Origin: Mytilus galloprovincialis
Lineage: Eukaryota > Mollusca > Bivalvia > Mytilida > Mytilidae
Reading direction: 5' to 3'
NCBI RefSeq assembly: GCF_965363235.1
Contig: NC_134849.1
Span: 48,244,122-48,308,121 of the forward strand
Length of the DNA: 64,000 nt
In this document: positions 58,031 to 64,000 of the stretch, in pieces
Layout: each line of letters opens with the position of its first letter
Position numbering within the stretch: the stretch's first letter is position 1
Translations under genes and position numbers: made by a program
Notes under the pieces: model-generated
Told to the model about the DNA's origin: nothing
Seen by the model: the letters and a program-made list of their open reading frames with translations, nothing else
The model's database searches: none

Positions 58031-58813
58031 ACCATCCGCTCCTATTTTTAGATTCAATAGCCATAATGTTAGGTAATTATTAAAAAGTATAAAATTATTT
58101 TCGAAATTAAAATTAACAAACAATATGGCGAAATATATTCGAATTTACCTAATCCAACTGCATTCGATAAGTAAAAATTAGCATAATATTATGAAGAATA
58201 TATTCGTCTGCAGCCGTTGAACTTGAGGACAACGAACTGGTCAATAATCGCTAGTTCATCACAACATGCCAATGGCCGCAAACCTGCGTATTATTCAAAG
58301 TAGAATAAAAAATGTTTACATATTATTGATTCTGCTAATGAACAATGTCTATACAGACCTTTGCGTTTTCTGTCCGATTGATTTTTTCTTTTTTTACGAA
58401 ATACCTTTAGAAAAAAACATCAATTAAATGAATCAATTACAATTAATCACCTTCATGGGTTTTAATCTTCGATCCAATTTGTGAAAGGCATTTTAATGTA
58501 AAAAAAATAATGGGATGAACAGTTTCCGTAGTTTAGCATTCTGATTATAAATACAAATGTAAAGTTGATTAAAACACCGACATAGAGATCAAATATTTCA
58601 TATTTAAGCAATAAGTTAAACGGACGAATGCAGATATTGTCAGACAGAAATTGTCCATTGCGCCGCAGTTTTTTTTTTAAATTCATTAATCCACCACAGG
58701 TTGTTTTTTTGCAATGAAGTATATATTTTTTGTTTCTAGTAAGAAAAGTCTATGCTATATTGACATTTCTATCATGACTATCAGCCATAGAAAAAAAAAA
58801 GATTTAAATTAAA
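58031..58813. promoter_or_regulatory. Presumed promoter-side region of the zinc-finger gene
   Basis: Single-copy-looking DNA just upstream of the candidate first exon, before the tandem array. No TATA or initiator element can be assigned with confidence. The role is inferred only from position. Confidence 0.25.
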
Positions 58814-61800
58814 ATGTCAATTGTTCTTGAACAATTGAGAGGTCTTTCCTTTTATAATGTAAAATATATGTTCAAATAGACGTAGAATGTATTGAAAAGC
58901 TTTAAAACACACTGAAAATCCTTTAAATAAGGTCAAAAACACATAATTCGCTATATGGGACATGACCTTGACCTTTGACCTTTTGACCTTTGTCAAGGTC
59001 ATTAGTCCCCAATGTCATTGCTGAAGACCCCATGGGTCTAGGACCTTTGGTTATATAGTAAAAGCTGATTTTGTCTTTTCAGAAACCTAAAACAGGGGTT
59101 ATGCCCCTTATAAAAAGGTCAAATCTCTTTGGTCAAAATGTAACAAAGTTGCGCCTTAATGACCCAAACATTTTCCACTATTCAAAACTTCTGTAAGTAT
59201 AATGGTTTCTGAGATTATCCCATAACAAGGTGTTAGGTCAAAGGTCAAGGTCAACATACAAATTTGACCTTGAGGTATTTTTCAAAGATACATGAATTGA
59301 TGATGATTGGTGAAGATCCTAGGTGTCTACGACTTACGGTTTCTGAGTTTTGGTGGCCAACCGACACCGGTTAATTTTCATAGGGGCATAACCCTACCAA
59401 TGAGTCGTTGAATCTTTTCGATCCAAATGTAACAAAGAACCGGGGTCTGGTCCTGAACAAATTTCACCCTTTGTTTTTTTTCTACCTATTACGGTTACGG
59501 TGTTGGAACAATAACAAGGTTTTTGGGTTTCGGAGGGATTACTCCGAACCGACAAAATATTTCGACTCACAGGGTGAGTTCCGGATAGGTATTCATTACA
59601 CCGATACAAAGTGTGAACATGAAAGCGACACGTCTTACGGTTACGGAGGCTAACTTCGTCAAAGTTTGGCGGAACAAAAAGAATAATAATTAAACTGTCA
59701 ATTGTTCTTGAACAATTGAGAGGTCTTTCCTTTTATAATGTAAAATACATGTTTCAATAGACGTAAAATGTATTGAAAAGCTTTAAAACACACTGAAAAT
59801 CCTTTAAATAAGGTCAAAAACACACAATTTGCTATATGGGACATGACCTTGACCTTTGACCTTTTGACCTTTATCAAGGTCATCAGTCCCCTAAGTCATT
59901 GCTGAAGACCCCTTAGGTCTAGGACCTTTGGTTATATAGTAAAAGCTGATTTTGTCTTTTCAGAAACCTAAAACAGGCTTTATGCCCCTTAAAAAAATGT
60001 CAAATCTCTTCGGTCAAAATGTAACAAAGTTGCGCCGTACTGACCCAAACATTTTCCACTATTTAAAATTTCTGTAAGTATAATGGTTTCTTAGTTGTTC
60101 TGATAACAAGGTGTTAGGTCAAAGGTCAAGGTCAACATACACATTTGACCTTGAGGTATTTTTGAAAGTCTCATGAATTGTTGATGAATGGTGAAGATCC
60201 TAGGTCTCTACGATTTACAGTTTCTGAGTTTTGGTGGTCCACCGACACCTGTTAATTTTCATAGGGGCATAACCCTACCAATGAGTCGTTGAATCTTTTC
60301 GATTCAAATGTAACGAAGAACCAGGGTCTGGTCCTGAACAAATTTCACCCTTCGGTTCTTTTCTATCTATTACGGTTACAGTGTTGGAACGATAACAAGG
60401 TTTTTTGGTTTCGGAGGGATAACTCCGAACCGACAAAATATTTCGACTAACAGGGTGAGTTCCGGATAGGTATACATGACACCGATACAAAGTGAGAACA
60501 TGAAAGCGACACGTCTTACGGTTTACGCTGCTAACTTCGTCAAAGTTTGGCGGAAAAAGAATAATAAACAGAAGAAATACAGTAAGGTCTTTCCCTTTTG
60601 TAAAAGGAAAGACCTTAATAATAATAATAATAATAATAATTAAACTGTCAATTGTTCTTGAACAATTGAGAGGTCTTTCCTTTTTTAATGTAAAATACAT
60701 GTTCCAACAGACGTAGAATGTATTGAAAAGGTCAAGGTCAACCTTAAAAAGCTTGAAAACACACTAAAAATCCTTTAAATAAGGTTAAAAACACTAAATT
60801 CGCTATCTGGGACATGACCTTGACCTTTTGACCTTTGTCAAGGTCATTGGTCCCCAATGCCATTACTGAAGACCCCAAGGGTCTAGGACCTTTGGTTATA
60901 CAGTAAAAGCTGATTTTGTCTTTTCAAAAACCTAAAACAGGGGTTATGCCCCTTATAGAAAGGTCAAATCTCTTTGGTCAAAATGTAACAAAGTTGCGCC
61001 ATAATGACCCAAACATTTTCCACCATTTAAAACTTCTGTAAGTATAATGGTTTCTGAGATTATCCCATAACAAGGTGTTAGGTCAAAGGTCAAGGTCAAC
61101 ATACAAATTTGACCTTGAGGTATTTTTTAAAGATACATAAAATGATGATGATTGGTGAAGATCCTATGTGTCTACGACTTACTGTTTTTGAGTTTTGGTG
61201 GCCAACCGACACCGGTTAATTTTCATAGGGGCATAACCCTACCAATGAGTCGTTGAATCTTTTCGATCCAAATGTAACGAAGAACCGGGGTCTGGTCCTG
61301 AACAAATTTCACCCTTCATTTTTTTTCTACCTATTACGGTTACGGTGTTGGAACGATAACAAGGTTTTTGGGTTTCGGAGGGATTACTCCGAACCGACAA
61401 AATATTTCGACTCACAGGGTGAGTTCCGGATAGGTATTCATGACACCGATACAAAGTGTGAACATGAAAGCGACACGTCTTACGGTTACGGAGGGAAATT
61501 TTGTCAAAGTTTGGCGGAACAAGAAGAATAATAATAATAATTAAACTGTCAATTGTTCTTGAACAATTGAGAGGTCTTTCCTTTTTTAATGTAAAATACA
61601 TGTTCCAACAGACGTAGAATGTATTGAAAAGGTCAAGGTCAACCTTAAAAAGCTCGAAAAAACACTAAAAATTCTTTAAATGAGGTTAAAAACACTAAAT
61701 TCGCTATCTGGGACATGACCTTGACCTTTGACCTTTTGACCTTTGTCAAGGTCATTGGTCCCGAATGCCATTACTGAAGACCCCAAGGGTCTAGGACCTT

Positions 61801-62635
61801 TGGTTATATAGTAAAAGCTGATTTTGTCTTTTCAAAAACCTAAAACAGGGGTTATGCCCCTTATAGAAAGGTCAAATCTCTTTGGTCAAAATGTAACAAA
61901 GTTGCGCCATAATGACCCAAACATTTTCCACCATTTAAAACTTCTGTAAGTATAATGGTTTCTGAGATTATCCCATAACAAGGTGTTAGGTCAAAGGTCA
62001 AGGTCAACATACAAATTTGACCTTGAGGTATTTTTTAAAGATACATGAAATGATGATGATTGGTGAAGATCCTATGTGTCTACGACTTACGGTTTCTGAG
62101 TTTTGGTGGCCAACCGACACCAGTTAATTTTCATAGGGGCATAACCCTACCAATGAGTCGTTGAATCTTTTCGATCCAAATGTAACGAAGAACCGGGGTC
62201 TGGTCCTGAACAAATTTCACCCTTCATTTTTTTTCTACCTATTACGGTTACGGTGTTGGAACGATAACAAGGTTTTTGGGTTTCGGAGGGATTACTCCGA
62301 ACCGACAAAATATTTCGACTCGCAGGGTGAGTTCAGGATAGGTATTCATGACACCGATACAAAGTGTGAACATGAAAGCGACACGTCTTACGGTTACGGA
62401 GGGAAATTTTGTCAAAGTTTGGCGGAACAAGAAGAATAATAATAATAATAATAATAATAATCAAAAGAAATACAGTAAGGTCTTTCCCTTTAGTAAAAGG
62501 AAAGACCTTAATAATAATCAGAAGAAATACAGTAAGGTCTTTCCCTTTAGTAAAAGGAAAGACCTTAATAATCAGAAGAAATACAGTAAGGTCTTTCCCT
62601 TTAGTAAAAGGAAAGACCTTAATAATAATTGGACA
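58814..62635. repeat. Tandem array: four ~900-bp units plus three hairpin repeats
   Basis: Units begin at about 58814, 59696, 60646 and 61547 with the hairpin CAATTGTTCTTGAACAATTG followed by GAGGTCTTTCCTTTT. Each holds two clusters of AGGTCA half-sites and a conserved GC-richer segment (e.g. TTTCGGAGGGATTACTCCGA, GGGTGAGTTCCGGATAGGTA), and ends near GTCAAAGTTTGGCGGAA. After unit 2 and, three times, after unit 4 (62460-62625) comes the hairpin AAGGTCTTTCCCTTT…AAAGGAAAGACCTT, whose sequence is complementary to the unit start. So AGGTCTTTCC may be the terminal inverted repeat of a transposon inserted in AAT-rich targets. (AAT)n runs separate units. The frames of 60-141 codons on both strands are unlikely to be genes. 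Confidence 0.9.
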
Positions 62636-62639
62636 CCGT

Positions 62640-62700
62640 ACGACCTTCAATGATGAACAAAAGCAATACGATATAGTAATATACAAAAGGCATCTGCATA
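62640..62700 (+). repeat. Fragment of the 2.4-kb mytilid repeat
   Basis: CACCGTACGACCTTCAATGA and the following words match the family described at 2410-2573. Confidence 0.6.
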
Positions 62701-62733
62701 AATAAAAAAAGTGTTTTAAAATCAAAAGCAGCA

Positions 62734-62889
62734 ATGCCAATTGACTATTGGTTGAAATCCTTGAATAACACCATACTGGAAACAGTTAATGCAGATGGCA
62801 ACCAACAGCAGCCACTACAGGCCTCACAAGTTCACCTGATTATCGTTGAAGACTGCTTAAGACTGGGTTACCATCTTGATGCTGGTTAG
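62734..62889 (+). CDS. Candidate small ORF or exon (51 residues)
   Basis: The frame beginning MPIDYWLKSLNN and ending RLGYHLDAG is of balanced composition, unlike the AT-rich noise nearby, and is open 16 codons upstream of the ATG. A donor-like G|GTTAGT lies at its end (62884/62885). No family is recognised. It could be an exon of a plus-strand gene leading towards 63.9 kb or a remnant of a mobile element. Confidence 0.2.
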   Translation: MPIDYWLKSLNNTILETVNADGNQQQPLQASQVHLIIVEDCLRLGYHLDAG

Positions 62890-62964
62890 TTAATTTTTGT
62901 CGTGTGATTGCTGTTTTATTGATGGATACCCCAAGCATTTGTTATTATTCATATAAAAACTGTT

Positions 62965-63190
62965 TAAACAATGAGATTGTGAGTTCTAATGATCAATCCA
63001 ATCCCACTCTTGGCAGGTATTGGCACTCGACTCTTGGCGCTCGACTCCAATCTTATTTGACTAGGATTGTCAATTTTTCTACCGAAGGTTGCCGGTTCTC
63101 TTCGGGCACTCGGGCTTCCTCAATCAATAAAAGAATGACCGTCACAAAATAGACAAAAGTGCTCAAAGCGGCGTTAAACACCAAACAATC
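62965..63190 (+). mobile_element. SINE copy, second family (3' part complete)
   Basis: GACTCCAATCTTATTTGACT, CCGAAGGTTGCCGGTTCTCT and CGGGCACTCGGGCTTCCTC, then AGCGGCGTTAAACACCAAAC followed by a run of CAATCAATC. I recall this 3' body and the GGCGTTAAACACCAA end as a widespread molluscan SINE. The 82-codon frame across it is incidental. Confidence 0.7.
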
Positions 63191-63279
63191 ACTCCAAACA
63201 ATCAATCGATCAATCAACCAACCAATAAATCAATCAATCTTGTGGCGGGGTTAAACATCATTGTTAGCACCACACCAAC

Positions 63280-63350
63280 CTTGAAAGAGATTAATATAAG
63301 TTGCAAAACTTGTTTCCTAATCCACTATAAATAAATATGTTTAAACTAAC
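63280..63350 (+). repeat. SINE 3'-tail fragment
   Basis: GAGATTAATATAAGTTGCAA and TAATCCACTATAAATAAATA match the tail of the SINE at 46.33 kb. Confidence 0.75.
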
Positions 63351-63589
63351 CTTCCTTATAACCAAGGACAGTAGTGTAACAGTACAACATTACAATAACT
63401 AAAAGTCAGTTGATAATGACTTGACAACTAAGCAAACAAACAACCAACAAACTTATCACTCAATACTCATCATCAGGTACGGACTCTATATGTAGATAAA
63501 GCTTATAAAGCTTCAAAATGCAACCTATAGCTTGCTTGTGTACGAGTTTGCCCTGCTAACGTTTTACAATTATACGGTATGGGTTTTGC

Positions 63590-63775
63590 TCATTGTTGAA
63601 GGCCGTACGGTGTCCTATAGTTATATATCTCTTGCACGTTAAAGACACCCTTGTAGATTTCGAAAAGAGCAGGCTAATGCCGCTACAAGGCAGCACTCGC
63701 ACCCATAAAGTGGAAAGAGATTAATATAAGTTGCAAAACTTGTTTCTCAATCCACTGTAATTAAATATGTTTTAA
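63590..63775 (+). mobile_element. SINE central domain and tail joined to a mytilid repeat piece
   Basis: GTTGAAGGCCGTACGGTGTC (2.4-kb family, opposite strand) is followed by CCTTGTAGATTTCGAAAAGA, CTAATGCCGCTACAAGGCAG and CACTCGCACCCATAAAGTGG, then the usual tail. The tRNA-like head is absent. Confidence 0.75.
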
Positions 63776-63918
63776 AAAAAAAACTATAGTTGTTAACTTC
63801 TATGTCATTTGATCATCTTACCACATCTTTTTTTATATATTATAAAGAACGCCGGTATAGTCTGCTTGAAAGCAAAATAGACAGTTCAAATTTTGACTTT
63901 TATTTTTATACATTTTAG

Positions 63919-64000
63919 GGCAGTTTTCCGCGGCGATGTCTCTGTACAAGAACAACATTAGATCCTCCCAGATGTGCTTCATTACAAGAGTACATATACG
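63919..64000 (+). CDS. Possible internal exon at the window edge (partial)
   Basis: A good acceptor (TTTTATTTTTATACATTTTAG, ending 63918) precedes a GC-richer stretch that is open in two frames to the window end. One has an ATG at 63935 (MSLYKNNIRSSQMCFITR…); the other is cysteine/arginine-rich without a start. Which frame is used, if any, cannot be decided, and no domain is visible in 27 codons. It might be the start of a plus-strand gene beyond the window. Confidence 0.25.

Noticed and set aside
59394..62439. Frames of 60-141 codons repeated on both strands within the ~900-bp tandem units, similar between units
   Set aside because: Similarity follows from the recent tandem copies. Both strands are open in the same place, starts differ between units, and no domain is visible.

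Overview
The window looks like nuclear DNA of a bivalve mollusc, most likely a mytilid mussel. It is AT-rich, with spliced genes, long introns and dense interspersed repeats. Several of these I recognise from memory as bivalve families: the GGCCCTTTGGGCC-ended element at 21.7 kb, the element ending in a GACGACGAC run at 25.7 kb, and the piece with CACCGTACGGCCTTCAAC at 2.4 kb. No database search was possible, so the taxon and the repeat families rest on recall. There are no bacterial features, CRISPR arrays or intact non-coding RNA genes.

Two protein-coding genes are well supported. (1) At 4.9-7.2 kb, plus strand, one uninterrupted coding exon encodes a 773-residue cytosolic leucine-rich-repeat protein of the SHOC2/PIRL type. 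(2) On the minus strand, a C2H2 zinc-finger transcription factor of 440 residues is assembled from three coding exons (46094-45844, 40332-39894, 34936-34304). Splice sites and reading phase agree at both junctions. It has three fingers at the N terminus and an Ikaros/Hunchback-like finger pair at the C terminus. A good donor at 57931 suggests a non-coding first exon, and a donor 26 nt after the stop plus an acceptor at 31404 suggest a spliced, possibly 13-kb 3' UTR ending near 18.2 kb. The whole gene may therefore fill about 18-58 kb.

The rest is mainly mobile and repeated DNA. From 7.9 to 17.5 kb there are tandem repeats, a TTAA-flanked and a TAA-flanked miniature transposon, a broken LINE, an inverted-repeat pair with a (ProLys)n reading frame, and a Penelope-like fragment split by a transposon. 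From 31.8 to 41.5 kb, inside the zinc-finger gene's 3' UTR intron and introns, there are a BEL/Pao gag remnant split by a TTAA element, a second Penelope-like copy split by two hAT-like elements, and bivalve repeats. From 46 to 53 kb, in the long first intron, there are a tRNA-derived SINE, a LINE tail, and a foldback element with a perfect 20-bp hairpin. From 53.65 to 56.26 kb there is a minisatellite of about 40 units of about 64 bp. From 58.8 to 62.6 kb there are four copies of a ~900-bp unit rich in AGGTCA nuclear-receptor half-sites, and SINE pieces follow.

I found no clear new multi-gene system. The most interesting items are the modular zinc-finger factor with its possible overlapping upstream ORF and giant 3' UTR, the nested transposons whose target duplications can be read directly, the AGGTCA-rich tandem array, and the inverted duplication at 14-16 kb.
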